DNA of 64,000 nt. It comes from Thioalkalivibrio sp. (GTDB taxonomy: Bacteria > Pseudomonadota > Gammaproteobacteria > Ectothiorhodospirales > Ectothiorhodospiraceae). Below the pieces are notes generated by a model, which was given only the letters and a program-made list of their open reading frames with translations, did no database searches and was not told the DNA's origin. The translations under genes were made by a program, and so were the position numbers. Positions 42,584 through 54,084 of the stretch are shown in pieces. How positions within the stretch are numbered: the stretch's first letter is position 1; each line of letters opens with the position of its first letter. The stretch spans positions 1 through 64,000 of the forward strand of contig SKJG01000076.1 in assembly GCA_007116035.1 (NCBI GenBank), read 5' to 3'.

Positions 42584-44032
42584 TCAGGCCTCCTCGTCCA
42601 CGATCCAGGTGTCCTTGCTCCCCCCACCCTGTGAGGAATTCACGACCAGCGAACCCTTGCGCATTGCCACCCGGGTCAACCCACCGGCGGTCACGTCGGT
42701 ACGCACGCCCTGCAGCACGAAGGGCCGCAGGTCCAGGTGACGCGGCTCAAGACCTTCCTCGCAGAGGGTGGGCGCCACCGACAGGCTCAATGTCGGCTGG
42801 GCGATGTAATTGCGCGGGTCCTTCTTGATCAGCTGCGCAAACTCGGCACGCTGCTTCTTGGTCGCGTGCGGACCCACGAGCATCCCGTAGCCCCCCGATT
42901 CGTTGGCAGGCTTGACCACCAGTTCGTCCAGATGCTCCAGCACGTACTCGCGTTCCTTCTCGTTCACGCAGAGGTAGGTCGGCACGTTCGGAATGATCGG
43001 ATCCTGGTCCAGGTAGTACTTGATCATGTCCGGCACGTAGGCATAGATCACCTTGTCGTCGGCCACGCCGGACCCGGGTGCGTTCGCGATCCCGACCTTG
43101 CCGTTGCGCCAGGCGCGCATCAGGCCGGGCACACCGAGCATCGACTCGGCGTTGAACGCCTCGGGATCCATGAATTCATCGTCGATACGGCGGTAGATGA
43201 CGTCGACCCGCTCGAGTCCCTGGATGGTGCGCATGTAGACGCAGTCGTCGTCGCCCACGACCAGGTCCGCACCCTCCACCAGTTCGGCACCCATGCGCTG
43301 GGCCAGGAACGAGTGTTCGAAATAGGCCGAGTTGAAGATCCCGGGCGTCAGAACCACGACCTCGGGGAAATCCTGCGGTCGCGGCGAGATCGACGCGAGC
43401 ATGTCGAAAAGCTGGGTCGGATACTCGTCCACCGGAAGAATGCTCGAGTTCTCGAAGACCTCCGGGAACACCCGCTTGGTCACCTGGCGGTTCTCCAGCA
43501 TGTACGACACGCCGGAAGGTACCCGAAGGTTGTCCTCCAACACGAAGAGGGTGCCGTCCCCGTCCCGCACCAGGTCCGAACCGCAGATGTGCGCCCAGAC
43601 CCCATGCGGGGGGTGGATCCCCCTGCACTGCTCGCGGAAGTTCTTCGAGTTGTTGAGCACGTACTTCGGCAGGATCTTGTCGCGGAAGATCTTCTGATCA
43701 TTGTAGACGTCGTCGATGAAGAGGTTGAGCGCGGTCAGCCGCTGCACCAGCCCCTTTTCCACCGTCTGCCACTCGCGCTTCGGGATCACGCGGGGGATGA
43801 TGTCGAACGGCCAGGCGCGGTCGATGTTCTCGCCCTCGCTGTAGACGGTGAAGCTGATCCCCATTTCCAATATGGCGTGGTCGGCGGCCTGCTTGCGGGT
43901 CTGCAGTTCCTGGTCGTCCAGGGAACTGAGGTAGTCCGTGAGTTTCTTTGCCACCGGACGCGGCTTGCCGCGCGACTGAATCAGTTCGTCGTAAAAGGGA
44001 GTGGGATCATACGACTTCCAGTCAATGGACAT
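42584..44032 (-). CDS. Circularly permuted type-2 ATP-grasp protein
   Basis: MSIDWKSYDPTPFYDELIQSRGKPRP...GISFTVYSEGENIDRAWPFDIIPRVIPKREWQTVEKGLVQRLTALNLFIDDVYNDQKI...LVVKPANESGGYGMLVGPHAT. Confidence 0.93.
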   Translation of the reverse strand: MSIDWKSYDPTPFYDELIQSRGKPRPVAKKLTDYLSSLDDQELQTRKQAADHAILEMGISFTVYSEGENIDRAWPFDIIPRVIPKREWQTVEKGLVQRLTALNLFIDDVYNDQKIFRDKILPKYVLNNSKNFREQCRGIHPPHGVWAHICGSDLVRDGDGTLFVLEDNLRVPSGVSYMLENRQVTKRVFPEVFENSSILPVDEYPTQLFDMLASISPRPQDFPEVVVLTPGIFNSAYFEHSFLAQRMGAELVEGADLVVGDDDCVYMRTIQGLERVDVIYRRIDDEFMDPEAFNAESMLGVPGLMRAWRNGKVGIANAPGSGVADDKVIYAYVPDMIKYYLDQDPIIPNVPTYLCVNEKEREYVLEHLDELVVKPANESGGYGMLVGPHATKKQRAEFAQLIKKDPRNYIAQPTLSLSVAPTLCEEGLEPRHLDLRPFVLQGVRTDVTAGGLTRVAMRKGSLVVNSSQGGGSKDTWIVDEEA

Positions 44033-44260
44033 CCGGGCCATCCTCGCGCAAAAGGGAAGCGGAACGTCCGCTACTCTAACCCACCCGGAGCCCAGCAAGA
44101 ACCCTGCCGATTCCCTGCCGTTCGTCGGACGAGCACGCCCAATAGCGATGGGGCCAGCCTGCACCAAAGCGGCGCCGATCCATGCCCCGGTCTCTCGAAG
44201 ACGCATGCGAACGGTGCAGGAAATGACGCGGGAGCGAGACCTCCACGCCGGCTGTGACCC

Positions 44261-44881
44261 TCAGGCGGGCTTGGTGAACTGAATCTGCTTCCAGTAGCCG
44301 AACAGACTCGCCGGTTCGATGGCCACCGGCTGCTGACCGGCCACCGCGACGAAATCGGACAGTTCCATGTCCGGGCGGAATCCGACTGCGCGGGACAGCG
44401 GCCGCAGGCTGCGCTCGAAGCTGCGCAGGATCCATTGTCGCGACGCGAAATGATTCACCACGAGGATCTGCCCACCAGGCCGGCAGACGCGCCACATTTC
44501 GGAAAACAGCCGATCGGGATTCGGTACGACCGAGGCCACGTACATCGCCACCACCGCGTCGAAGCTGTCGTCGGCAAAGCCCAGGTGTTCAGCGTTCATC
44601 TCGGCGAGGCCGGTGACCGCGGGACACATGCCATCCGCGACGCGCTGGCGCGCGATTTCCAGCATCTCCCGGCTGACGTCGATTCCGACCACCTCCGCGT
44701 CCGGACAGTAGAACGGCAGCGAGATACCGGTTCCCACGCCGACCTCCAAAACGCGCTTGCCAGAGACCGGCGCCAGTGTCTTCAGCGCAAGGCGACGCCC
44801 TTGGGCAAAGACGCGGCCGAAGATCACGTCGTAGTGCCTCGCGTAGCGGCGATAGCTCTTGCGTATGCTGACCAGATCCAC
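44261..44881 (-). CDS. Class I SAM-dependent methyltransferase (PmtA-like phospholipid N-methyltransferase)
   Basis: RYARHYDVIFGRVFAQGRRLALKTL...VLEVGVGTGISLPFYCPDAEVVGIDVSREMLEIA. Confidence 0.85.
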   Translation of the reverse strand: MDLVSIRKSYRRYARHYDVIFGRVFAQGRRLALKTLAPVSGKRVLEVGVGTGISLPFYCPDAEVVGIDVSREMLEIARQRVADGMCPAVTGLAEMNAEHLGFADDSFDAVVAMYVASVVPNPDRLFSEMWRVCRPGGQILVVNHFASRQWILRSFERSLRPLSRAVGFRPDMELSDFVAVAGQQPVAIEPASLFGYWKQIQFTKPA

Positions 44882-44955
44882 GGCCGATGCCCCTTAGCGA
44901 AGTGTCGTCACGTCCGAGCGCGGGCCGCCCCGCGCAGACAGGTCAACGAGCCGCA

Positions 44956-47040
44956 TCAGGCCGCTTCGATGGCCTTCATGCTGAGCCGGATGCGCCCCTG
45001 CTTGTCGACCTCCAGCACCTTCACCGTCACGGTATCGCCTTCGGTCAGGAAGTCGCTCACGTTCTCGACGCGGTCGTTCGAGATCTGGGAGATGTGCACG
45101 AGGCCGTCCCGCCCCGGCAGGATGGCCACAAAGGCGCCGAAGTCCATGATCTTGACCACGCGACCGCTGTAGATCCGCCCCACCTCGACGTCGGCGGTGA
45201 GTTCCTCGATCCGGCGCTTGGCCTCCTCTCCGGCGGCCTGATCGGTGGAGGCGATCTTCACGCTGCCGTCGTCGGAGATGTCGATCGACGTCCCGGTCTC
45301 CTCGGTCAACATGCGGATGGTCGCACCGCCCTTGCCGATCACGTCCCGGATCTTCTCCGGGTTGATGCGCATGGTGATGAAGCGCGGGGCGTAGCTGGAC
45401 ATCTCGGTGCGGTGCGAACTGATCTCATCGCCCATCCTTTCCAGGATGTGCAGCCGCCCCGCGCGCGCCTGCTCCAGCGCTCGTTCCATGATCTCGCGGG
45501 TGATGCCCTGGATCTTGATGTCCATCTGCAGTGCAGTGACACCGCCCGTGGTGCCGGCCACCTTGAAGTCCATGTCGCCGAGATGGTCCTCGTCGCCGAG
45601 GATGTCGGAAAGCACGGCAAAGCGGTCGCCTTCCTTGATCAAGCCCATGGCGATGCCGGCCACGGGGGCCTTCAGCGGGACCCCGGCATCCATCAGCGCC
45701 AGGCTGGTTCCACACACCGAGGCCATGGAGCTGGAGCCATTCGACTCGGTGATCTCGGAGACCACGCGGACCACGTAGGGGAAACTGTCTTCCTTCGGCA
45801 TCACCGCCTGTACGCCGCGCTTGGCCAGACGGCCATGACCGATCTCCCGGCGCTTCGGCGAGCCGACCATGCCGGTCTCGCCGGTGCAGTACGGCGGGAA
45901 ATTGTAATGCAGCATGAAGCGATCGCGGCGCTCGCCTTCGATCGCGTCGATGACCTGGGCATCACGATCGGTCCCCAATGTCGCCACGACCAGCGCCTGC
46001 GTCTCGCCGCGGGTGAACAGGGCCGAACCGTGGGCGCGCGGCAGCACGCCGGTACGCACGGTGATCGGACGTACGGTGCGGTTGTCACGGCCGTCGATGC
46101 GCGGGTTCCCGTCCAGGATCCGGTCGCGAACGATGCGGTATTCGAGGTCGTGGAACGCGGTCTTCACCGCATCGGCCGAGGGCGCGCCCTCGGCACCGGT
46201 GGCCAGCTGCTCGACGACGCTCGCGCGCAGGCTGTTCAGGCGATCGGTACGCGCCTGCTTCTCGGGGATCTGGTAGGCGTCGATCAGGAGATCGCGGGAG
46301 ACACCGGCAACCCGGTCCTCGAGATGACTGTCGTCCGCCGGCGGGGTCCAGTCCCAGGCGGGCTTGCCGACGTCGGCGGCGAGTTCCTTGATCGCCTGGA
46401 TGGCGGCCTGCATCTGCTCGTGCCCGAACATGACCGCGCCCAGCATCACTTCTTCCGAGAGCTCGCTGGCCTCGGACTCGACCATGATCACCGCGTTCTC
46501 GGTGCCGGCGACCACGAGGTCGAGATCGGATTCCGCCAGTTCGCTTGCCGTCGGGTTCAGCAGGTATTCACCGTCCCGGTAACCGACGCGGGCGGCGCCG
46601 ATGGGGCCGGCGAAGGGGACACCGGAAACCGCCACCGCAGCCGATGCGCCGATCAGGGCGGGAATGTCCGGATCCACCTCGGGATTGATCGACATGACCG
46701 TCGCAACGATCTGGGTCTCGTGCTTGAAACCCTCGGGAAACAGCGGTCGCAGCGGCCGATCGATCAGGCGGCTGGTCAGGGTCTCCTTTTCGTTGGGGCG
46801 CCCCTCGCGCTTGAAGAAGCCGCCGGGAATCTTGCCCGCGGCGTAGGTCCGCTCCTGGTAATTCACCGTCATCGGGAAGAAGTCGCGGCCAGGATCGGCG
46901 TCCTTGCGTGCCACCACGGTGACCAGCACCACGGTGTCCGCCACGTTGACCAGGACGGCTCCGTTAGCCTGGCGGGCGATGCCGCCGGTCTCTAGGATGA
47001 CCGTGTGATTTCCGTACTGAAACGTCTTCTTGTATGACAC
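44956..47040 (-). CDS. pnp: Polyribonucleotide nucleotidyltransferase
   Basis: Two RNase PH domains, KH ([19 protein letters not shown]) and S1 domains. Confidence 0.97.
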   Translation of the reverse strand: MSYKKTFQYGNHTVILETGGIARQANGAVLVNVADTVVLVTVVARKDADPGRDFFPMTVNYQERTYAAGKIPGGFFKREGRPNEKETLTSRLIDRPLRPLFPEGFKHETQIVATVMSINPEVDPDIPALIGASAAVAVSGVPFAGPIGAARVGYRDGEYLLNPTASELAESDLDLVVAGTENAVIMVESEASELSEEVMLGAVMFGHEQMQAAIQAIKELAADVGKPAWDWTPPADDSHLEDRVAGVSRDLLIDAYQIPEKQARTDRLNSLRASVVEQLATGAEGAPSADAVKTAFHDLEYRIVRDRILDGNPRIDGRDNRTVRPITVRTGVLPRAHGSALFTRGETQALVVATLGTDRDAQVIDAIEGERRDRFMLHYNFPPYCTGETGMVGSPKRREIGHGRLAKRGVQAVMPKEDSFPYVVRVVSEITESNGSSSMASVCGTSLALMDAGVPLKAPVAGIAMGLIKEGDRFAVLSDILGDEDHLGDMDFKVAGTTGGVTALQMDIKIQGITREIMERALEQARAGRLHILERMGDEISSHRTEMSSYAPRFITMRINPEKIRDVIGKGGATIRMLTEETGTSIDISDDGSVKIASTDQAAGEEAKRRIEELTADVEVGRIYSGRVVKIMDFGAFVAILPGRDGLVHISQISNDRVENVSDFLTEGDTVTVKVLEVDKQGRIRLSMKAIEAA

Positions 47041-47067
47041 GCTTTGTCTTCCCGCTTCTTGGTGAAC

Positions 47068-47337
47068 TTAACGACGCAGACCGAGGCTCTGCACGAGCGC
47101 CTGGTAACGCTCCTGGTCCCTGCCCTTCAGATAGGTCAGCAGCTTACGCCTTTGATTGACCATCTTGAGGAGACCGCGACGCGAGTGGTGATCCTTCTTG
47201 TGGGTCTCGAAGTGCCCCATCAGGTGCTTGATGCGCGCGGTCAGCAGGGCAACCTGGACCTCGGGCGAACCGGTATCCGTCGGATCGCGGCGATATTCCT
47301 CGACGATGGTCGTCTTGGTTTGGGTATCGAATGACAT
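47068..47337 (-). CDS. rpsO: 30S ribosomal protein S15
   Basis: [71 protein letters not shown]... Confidence 0.97.
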   Translation of the reverse strand: MSFDTQTKTTIVEEYRRDPTDTGSPEVQVALLTARIKHLMGHFETHKKDHHSRRGLLKMVNQRRKLLTYLKGRDQERYQALVQSLGLRR

Positions 47338-47539
47338 GTCGTGCTTGACTCCTGAGACGTAAACCTTGGTTGTATGGCCCTGCGGGCGTGGCCCCGCACC
47401 CTCTTCCACCGGAACCTCGTCCGCAGCCCGAATCATCCCCTGATTCCGGGTGCGGCGCACGGCCGCGCGGCGCGAACGCAAGCCTTCGCAGCATGGGCGT
47501 TGGCGAAGGCGCGAAATAGTAGCATGCAAATGCCATGAA

Positions 47540-48460
47540 TTAACAGGAATGGGCGGACACGAACAGACGTCTGGGCGCAACGCGGCCGTCATCCTGCAAC
47601 TCGCCGATGCCCAGGAACTCGCCATTGGCACCGTAGAGCCGCAATGGTCCCATCTCCCTGACCCCCGGGACGAACACCGGCTGCCCCTGCCGCAGGAAGC
47701 GGCTACTGGCCGCGTCCAGTCGCACCTCCGGGCGATCGGCCAGCGCGCGGTCCGCGGGCAGGAGCCAGCGCTCGACCGCCTGGGGGCCACCCTCGGCGGA
47801 GGCCGCCTCCAACGTCTCCATACTGACCATGCCCGCCGCGTCGAAGGCGCCGTGACCGGTGCGGCGCAGCTCCGCCACCGTCGCTCCGCAACCCAGCGCC
47901 CGCCCGAGATCCTGCACCAGAGTCCGGATGTAGGTGCCCTTGCTACAATGCACATCCAGGCGCAGACGGTCGGGAGCCACCGGCTCGACCGACAGCGAAT
48001 GAATGGTCACCTCGCGCGCGGGGCGCTCGACCTCGATGCCCCTGCGCGCCAGTTCGTAGAGGCGCTGACCCTCGTGCTTCAGCGCCGAGTACATCGGCGG
48101 AATCTGCTGAATCCGCCCTCGCAGCGCCGCGCAGGCCGCCTCGATCTCGGCAGCCGACAGCTCGGGCACCGGCATCTGCCGAAGGACCTCGCCTTCCAGG
48201 TCACCGGTCGCGGTCTCGACGCCAAGGCGGGCCACGGTCATGTAGCGCTTGTCCGCGTCGAGCAGCCAGCCGGAGACCTTCGTGGCCTGTCCAAAACACA
48301 GCGGCAGGAGCCCTGTGGCCAGCGGGTCCAGGCTCCCGGTATGCCCCGCCTTCCGGGCCGCAAGCAGATACTTGACCCGCCCCAGGGCCTGATTCGAGCT
48401 CAGCCCCAACGGCTTGTCGAGCAGGAGAATGCCGTCGACATCGCGGCGCTGTATCGGCAT
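47540..48460 (-). CDS. truB: tRNA pseudouridine(55) synthase
   Basis: [57 protein letters not shown]. Confidence 0.96.
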   Translation of the reverse strand: MPIQRRDVDGILLLDKPLGLSSNQALGRVKYLLAARKAGHTGSLDPLATGLLPLCFGQATKVSGWLLDADKRYMTVARLGVETATGDLEGEVLRQMPVPELSAAEIEAACAALRGRIQQIPPMYSALKHEGQRLYELARRGIEVERPAREVTIHSLSVEPVAPDRLRLDVHCSKGTYIRTLVQDLGRALGCGATVAELRRTGHGAFDAAGMVSMETLEAASAEGGPQAVERWLLPADRALADRPEVRLDAASSRFLRQGQPVFVPGVREMGPLRLYGANGEFLGIGELQDDGRVAPRRLFVSAHSC

Positions 48461-48507
48461 GGCAGGGGACCGCGTTCGATGCTCCGGACCGCGGGGCTCG
48501 GAGGGCG

Positions 48508-48936
48508 TCAGTTCCGGGGCTCGGCGCCGGTTTCGTTGCCGGATTCCTCCGGCGCGCCGGCGTCGGGGTGCCGGGCCTCATCCTCTGCGATCGCGGAATC
48601 GATCAAGGCAGAGATCCGCGCCCCCCGTTCAGGGGTATCGTCATAGATGAAACGCAGGGTTGGCACGCTGCGCAGACGCAGCCGCGTGCCCAGGACCCGG
48701 CGCAGGTAGCCCGCCGCATGATTCAGACCCTGTTCCGCCTCGATCCCCTTTTCTTCGCCACCCAGCTGGGTGAAGAAGACCTTGGCATGGGCGAGATCGC
48801 GGGACACCTCGACGCCGGACAGGGTTACCATCCCGACGCGCGGATCCTTGACCTCGAGCCGGATCAGGTCGGCCAGCTCCCGCTGCATCTGGTCGCCGAC
48901 CCGGTCGCTGCGCTGATAATCCCGCTTCGCGGCCAT
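48508..48936 (-). CDS. rbfA: 30S ribosome-binding factor RbfA
   Basis: RSDRVGDQMQRELADLIRLEVKDPRVGMVTLSGVEVSRDLAHAKVFFT. Confidence 0.95.
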   Translation of the reverse strand: MAAKRDYQRSDRVGDQMQRELADLIRLEVKDPRVGMVTLSGVEVSRDLAHAKVFFTQLGGEEKGIEAEQGLNHAAGYLRRVLGTRLRLRSVPTLRFIYDDTPERGARISALIDSAIAEDEARHPDAGAPEESGNETGAEPRN

Positions 48937-51677
48937 CAGAGCGTCCGGGCCACTTCGACCCGCTGGTAGACTTCGATCTGGTCGCCGGGGCGCACGTCGT
49001 TGTAGTTCTTGACCGCGATGCCGCACTCGGTACCGGTCTTGACTTCGTTGACGTCATCCTTGAAGCGCCGCAGGCTCTCGAGTTCGCCCTCGTAGATGAC
49101 CACGTTGTCGCGCAGCACGCGGATCGGATTCCCGCGCTTGACGGTGCCCTCGACCACCAGGCAGCCCGCAACGGCGCCAAAGCCCGAGGCTTTGAAGACA
49201 TCGCGCACCTGCGCGAGACCGACGATCTCCTCGCGCATCTCCGGGGACAGCAGCCCGGTCAGCGCCTGCTTCACGTCCTCGATCGCCTCGTAGATGACTG
49301 AGTAATAGCGCAGATCGATCTCGTTATCTGCGGCGAGACGCCGGGCGCCGGCGTCGGCACGGACGTTGAAGGCGATGATGATCGCCTGGCTGGCCATCGC
49401 CAGGTTGATGTCCGATTCCGAGATCCCGCCCACGCCGGTGGACACGACCTTGACGCGCACCTCGTCGGTAGAGAGCTTGATCAGCGCATCGCGCAGCGCC
49501 TCCGCCGAACCCTGCACATCGGTCTTCAACAGGATGTTGACCGTGGCAATCTGTCCATCCTGCATCTGGTTGAAGATGTTCTCGAGCTTGGAGGCCTGCT
49601 GAGCGGCGAGCTTGTGCTCGCGCTGACGGGTCTCGCGATGGGCCGCCACGTCACGCGCGGTCTTCTCGTCCGCTACCACGAGGACCTCGTCGCCGGCATT
49701 GGGTACGCCGGAGAGACCAAGCACCTCGACCGGCATCGACGGACCCACGGATTTCACCGCAGCGCCGGTATCATCGAACATCGCCCGCACCCGGCCGTAT
49801 TCCTGACCGCTCAGCATGATGTCGCCATGCTTCAGGCGTCCGGCCTGCACCAGCACCGTCGCCACCGGCCCCCGACCCTTGTCCAGGCGCGACTCGATGA
49901 CCACACCGCGCGCAGCGCCCTGATCCGGGACCTTCAGTTCCATCACTTCGGCCTGCAGGCCCACCGCTTCCAGCAGTTCGTCGATGCCCTGGCCGGTCAG
50001 CGCCGACACGGGCACGAACTGCGTGTCACCGCCCCAGGCCTCGGGCATCACCCCGCGCTGGGAGAGCTCGTTCATCACCCGCTCCGGGTCGGCAGCGGGC
50101 TTGTCAATCTTGTTGACCGCAACGACCAGCGGGACACCGCCGGCCTTGGCGTGCTCCACCGCCTCGATGGTCTGGGGCATCACGCCGTCGTCGGCGGCCA
50201 CCACCAGGATCACGATATCGGTCGCTTTTGCACCGCGCGCACGCATCGCCGTGAAGGCGGCGTGACCGGGGGTATCGAGGAAGGTGATCCCGTCCTTGGA
50301 GTTCGGCACATGGTAGGCGCCGATGTGCTGGGTGATGCCACCGGCCTCCCCGGAAGCGACCTTGGTCTTGCGGATGAAGTCGAGCAGCGAGGTCTTGCCA
50401 TGATCGACATGGCCCATCACCGTCACCACCGGCGGACGCGGCTTGGCCTCGCCGGTCTGGTGGATGTCCACGGTGATCTCGTCCTCGATGCTCCGTGCCT
50501 GTGCCGCCACTGCCTTGTGGCCCATCTCCTCGACGACCAGCACGGCCGTGTCCTGGTCGATGCTCTGGTTGATGGTCGCCATCACGCCCATACCCATCAG
50601 CGCCTTGATCAACTGGGGGGCCTTGATCGCCATGGCCTGGGCCAGTTCTCCGACGGTAATCGTCTCGGGGATCTCGACCTCGCGCACCACCGGTGCGGTC
50701 GGACGAGCGAAACCATGCTTGCTCGCCACCGCCGCGGCGGCGGCAGTCTGCGCGACCCGGCTCTTGCCCTTTTCGCGCCGGCCGCGGCGCTCACCCGCGA
50801 CGTGCAGTTCCTTGCGTCCGCCCTCTTCGTCACGGCCGCCACGGCGTCCCTTCTTGCGGGCAGGCTCGGCGGCCTTGGACGGTGCATCCACGCGTGCCTT
50901 GGCCTCCTTTTCGGTCAGTAGCCGCTGGGCCTCTTCCTTGCGTTCCAGACGGGCCTTTTCCTCGGTCTTGGCCAACAGGGCCTCGGCTTCCTCCCGTTGC
51001 TTGGTTTCCTGGCGCTGCTTGCGCTCCTCCTGCTCCTGCTGGCGCAACTCCACCGCGCGGCGCATTGCGTCACGCTCGACCTCGACCTGGCGTGCCAGTT
51101 GCTCGGTCCGACTGAGGGGTTTGGCCTTCGCCTTCGGTTCCGCCTTGGCAGGCGGCTCTTCGACAGGCTCGGCGGCGGTTTCCGCGACGATCGGCTCGGG
51201 TTCAGGGGCCTGTACAGGCTCTGGTGCAGGCGTGGGTTCGACCACGGGCTCGGGCGCCATCTCGGCAGGAGCCGCTTCCGGTGCCGGAGACGGAATCTCG
51301 GGCGCCGTCGTTGCCTCCGGCAGCGCATCGGCACGAACCGTCACGGGCTCTGGAACCGCCTCGGGCTCGGGGGCCTTGCGCACGATCTGGCGACGCTTGC
51401 GCACTTCCACGTTCACGGTCTTGGTTCGGCCCTGGCCCGCGTTGACCTTCAGGGTCTGCGTGGTGGCCCGGCGCTTCAGCGTCATGCGGCCCGCCTCGCT
51501 CTTGTCGCTGGCGCCGTGCGCCTGCCGGAGGTGGTCGAGCAAGCGCAGCTTCTGCGCATCGGTCACCTTGGCAGCCGGCCCGTCCACCTCAACGCCCGCC
51601 TCTTTCATCTGACCAATGAGACGGTCCACCGGCGTACCCACCGATTCCGCGAATTGCTGTACTGTCATCTGCGACAT
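48936..51677 (-). CDS. infB: Translation initiation factor IF-2
   Basis: [58 protein letters not shown]. Confidence 0.97.
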   Translation of the reverse strand: MSQMTVQQFAESVGTPVDRLIGQMKEAGVEVDGPAAKVTDAQKLRLLDHLRQAHGASDKSEAGRMTLKRRATTQTLKVNAGQGRTKTVNVEVRKRRQIVRKAPEPEAVPEPVTVRADALPEATTAPEIPSPAPEAAPAEMAPEPVVEPTPAPEPVQAPEPEPIVAETAAEPVEEPPAKAEPKAKAKPLSRTEQLARQVEVERDAMRRAVELRQQEQEERKQRQETKQREEAEALLAKTEEKARLERKEEAQRLLTEKEAKARVDAPSKAAEPARKKGRRGGRDEEGGRKELHVAGERRGRREKGKSRVAQTAAAAAVASKHGFARPTAPVVREVEIPETITVGELAQAMAIKAPQLIKALMGMGVMATINQSIDQDTAVLVVEEMGHKAVAAQARSIEDEITVDIHQTGEAKPRPPVVTVMGHVDHGKTSLLDFIRKTKVASGEAGGITQHIGAYHVPNSKDGITFLDTPGHAAFTAMRARGAKATDIVILVVAADDGVMPQTIEAVEHAKAGGVPLVVAVNKIDKPAADPERVMNELSQRGVMPEAWGGDTQFVPVSALTGQGIDELLEAVGLQAEVMELKVPDQGAARGVVIESRLDKGRGPVATVLVQAGRLKHGDIMLSGQEYGRVRAMFDDTGAAVKSVGPSMPVEVLGLSGVPNAGDEVLVVADEKTARDVAAHRETRQREHKLAAQQASKLENIFNQMQDGQIATVNILLKTDVQGSAEALRDALIKLSTDEVRVKVVSTGVGGISESDINLAMASQAIIIAFNVRADAGARRLAADNEIDLRYYSVIYEAIEDVKQALTGLLSPEMREEIVGLAQVRDVFKASGFGAVAGCLVVEGTVKRGNPIRVLRDNVVIYEGELESLRRFKDDVNEVKTGTECGIAVKNYNDVRPGDQIEVYQRVEVARTL

Positions 51678-51745
51678 TGCGCCTACCTCCTATCCAATTC
51701 TAACCGCTTGCACACTGCGGCATGGCCACGACCACTGCGCCGCAT

Positions 51746-53242
51746 TCAAGCGTCCGCTGCGAACCAGGGTGCCCGGGCCGTCATGATCAGCTCCGCGGCC
51801 TTCTCGGGATCGATTCCGATCGCTTCCACCACATCGTCCACCGCCTGTTCGGCCAGGTCTTCCATGCAGCAGATGCCGTGGGCCGCCAGCTTGTTGGCCA
51901 GCGCCTGGGTCATGCCCTCCATGCTGACCAGATCATCCGCGGGCTGCGCGCCCTCGAGTTGTTCCTCGGCGGCGATCGCCCGGGTCAACAGTGCGTCACT
52001 TGCTCGCGAGCGAAGTTCCGCGACCATATCGGCATCGAACTCCTCGATGGCCAGAAGCTCCTCTTCCTCGACGTAAACCACCTCGTCGAGGGTGGTGAAG
52101 CCCTCCTGCACCAGGATGGCCGCGACCTCCTCGTCGACGTCCAGCGCGTCCATGAACTGCTGCTGGACCTGCTGGGCCTCGGCGTCGCTCTTTTCCGCGG
52201 CCTGCGCCTCCGTCATCACGTTCAGTTCCCAGCCCGTGAGCTGGGACGCGAGCCGGATGTTCTGCCCTCCACGCCCGATCGCCAGGGAAAGCTTGTCCTC
52301 GGCCACCGCGATGTCCATGCTCTGCTTTTCCTCGTCGACCACGATCGACAGAACCTCGGCGGGTGACATCGCGTTGATGACGAACTGGGCCGGATTCTCG
52401 TTCCAGACGATGATGTCGATGCGCTCGCCGGCCAACTCGTTGGAGACCGACTGGACGCGCGAACCACGCATGCCCACGCAGGCGCCCACGGGATCCAGCC
52501 TCGGATCATTGGAGCGCACGGCAATCTTCGCGCGCATGCCGGGATCGCGGGCCGCCCCCATGATCTCGATGATGTTCTGCCCCACCTCGGGTACTTCCAG
52601 CTTGAACAGTTCGATCAGGAATTCGGGTGCCGTGCGGCTGATGAAGAGTTGCGGACCACGCGCCTCCGGCCGGATCTCACGAAGGTAGCCACGCAAACGG
52701 TCATTGTTGCGCACGGATTCACGGGGAATCATGTGCTCACGCGGGATCAGCGCCTCGGCATTGGCGCCCAGGTCCAGGTAGACGCCATTGCGATCGGTGC
52801 GCTTCACGATTCCCATCACCAGCCCACCGACCCGGGACTGGTATTCCTCGATGACCTTCGCACGCTCGGCCTCACGCACCTTCTGAACGATCACCTGCTT
52901 TGCCGTCTGGGCGGCGATGCGACCGAAGTCCACCGCCGGCACCGGTTCCTCGATCACATCGCCGATCTCGATCTCGGGATTCTTCTGCCGCGCGTAGGAG
53001 AACAGGATCTGGTGGTCCGGCGACTCGAACTCGGGATCGTCGTCGTCCAGCACCGTCCAGCGCCGGAAGGCCTCGTAATCCCCGGAATTCCGGTCGATCT
53101 TCACCCGCACGTCCATCTTGCCACCGTGACGCTTGCGCGTCGCCATGGCCAGCGCCGATTCCAGCGCCCCGAAGATGACGCCCTTGTCCACACCCTTTTC
53201 GTTCGAAACGGCGTCGACGACCAGCAGGATCTCCTTGTTCAT
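51746..53242 (-). CDS. nusA: Transcription termination/antitermination factor NusA
   Basis: MNKEILLVVDAVSNEKGVDKGVIFGALESALAMATRK; S1 and KH domains; two C-terminal repeats. Confidence 0.97.
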   Translation of the reverse strand: MNKEILLVVDAVSNEKGVDKGVIFGALESALAMATRKRHGGKMDVRVKIDRNSGDYEAFRRWTVLDDDDPEFESPDHQILFSYARQKNPEIEIGDVIEEPVPAVDFGRIAAQTAKQVIVQKVREAERAKVIEEYQSRVGGLVMGIVKRTDRNGVYLDLGANAEALIPREHMIPRESVRNNDRLRGYLREIRPEARGPQLFISRTAPEFLIELFKLEVPEVGQNIIEIMGAARDPGMRAKIAVRSNDPRLDPVGACVGMRGSRVQSVSNELAGERIDIIVWNENPAQFVINAMSPAEVLSIVVDEEKQSMDIAVAEDKLSLAIGRGGQNIRLASQLTGWELNVMTEAQAAEKSDAEAQQVQQQFMDALDVDEEVAAILVQEGFTTLDEVVYVEEEELLAIEEFDADMVAELRSRASDALLTRAIAAEEQLEGAQPADDLVSMEGMTQALANKLAAHGICCMEDLAEQAVDDVVEAIGIDPEKAAELIMTARAPWFAADA

Positions 53243-53286
53243 TCAATACCTCTCCACTACTTCGGCGGGCTGCCACCGATGGTTGA

Positions 53287-53757
53287 TCAACGACTGGGTT
53301 CGGTCGGCTCCAGCAGCCGGGCCCTGGCGATGGCGCCAAACGGCAACGCGTAAGCGACCCCGTCGACCTCCACCTCGATCCCGCTGTCGGAGACCGAAAG
53401 CAGGCGCCCCCGGAAGTTGCGGCGGCCATGTTCAGGCCAGGCCAAACGCACCTTCACCTCGCCGCCGGCGTACTGGCGGTAGTGCGCGGGCGTGAACAGC
53501 GGCCGCTCGATGCCCGGGCTGGAGACCTCCAGGGTGTATTCGCCCCGGATAGGCTCCTCGACATCGAGCACAGCGCTGACCTGGTCACTGACCGCGCTGC
53601 AGTCGTCCACGTTGATACCGTCGGGGTGGTCGATGTAGATGCGCAGCAGCACCGGGGTCGATCCCGAATAGTGTTCCACACCCCACAACTCAAAACCGAG
53701 TGCCCGCACCACCGGCTCGAGCATCGCACTGATCTGTTCCGACTTGTCCAACGACAT
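53287..53757 (-). CDS. rimP: Ribosome maturation factor RimP
   Basis: VRALGFELWGVEHYSGSTPVLLRIYIDHPDGINVDDCSAVSDQVSAVLDVEEPIRGEYTLEVSSPGIERPLF. Confidence 0.96.
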   Translation of the reverse strand: MSLDKSEQISAMLEPVVRALGFELWGVEHYSGSTPVLLRIYIDHPDGINVDDCSAVSDQVSAVLDVEEPIRGEYTLEVSSPGIERPLFTPAHYRQYAGGEVKVRLAWPEHGRRNFRGRLLSVSDSGIEVEVDGVAYALPFGAIARARLLEPTEPSR

Positions 53758-53820
53758 CTCACTCCACGCGCCCGCCGGGACACACCCGCCGGCCACCATC
53801 GCAAAATTCCGGGCAGCAAC

Positions 53821-53842
53821 AAAAAAGGGGCGAACCGCCCCC
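53821..53842 (-). terminator. Intrinsic terminator / attenuator 64 bp upstream of rimP
   Basis: Minus strand GGGGCG-gtt-CGCCCC-TTTTTT. Confidence 0.75.
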
Positions 53843-53913
53843 ACGGACCTCCAAGCGCGACAGGCCCACAGACCTTCGCACCCCGACCTCCGGATACAGA
53901 GGACCGCGAACCT

Positions 53914-54078
53914 AACAATAAAGGCCCCAATCGGGGCCTAATAAAGTCATTTGGTAGCGGGCCGAGTCAAGACTCGCGGGTCTTGTCCCTGCTCAACGAC
54001 CAGCTGAGTCGATCTCAGCACCTCAGGAGGACCGCCACCGAGGTCCCCGTGTGGCCACCTGTGGCCCGTTCACATGGG
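53914..54078 (-). ncRNA. Candidate rimP-nusA operon leader RNA (or independent small RNA) ending at an intrinsic terminator
   Basis: Minus-strand promoter (54085-54113) followed about 155 nt later by terminator aggcccc-gatt-ggggcct-TTATTGTT (53914-53940). Confidence 0.55.
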
Positions 54079-54084
54079 AGGTGA

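Noticed and set aside
39706-42828. 1040-aa plus-strand ORF opposite the transglutaminase operon
   Set aside because: Shadow ORF from high-GC codon bias; composition rich in R/H/Q/G with no recognisable domain, while the opposite strand encodes clear conserved proteins.
44887-46995. 702-aa plus-strand ORF antisense to pnp
   Set aside because: Shadow of a strongly conserved gene in a GC-rich genome.
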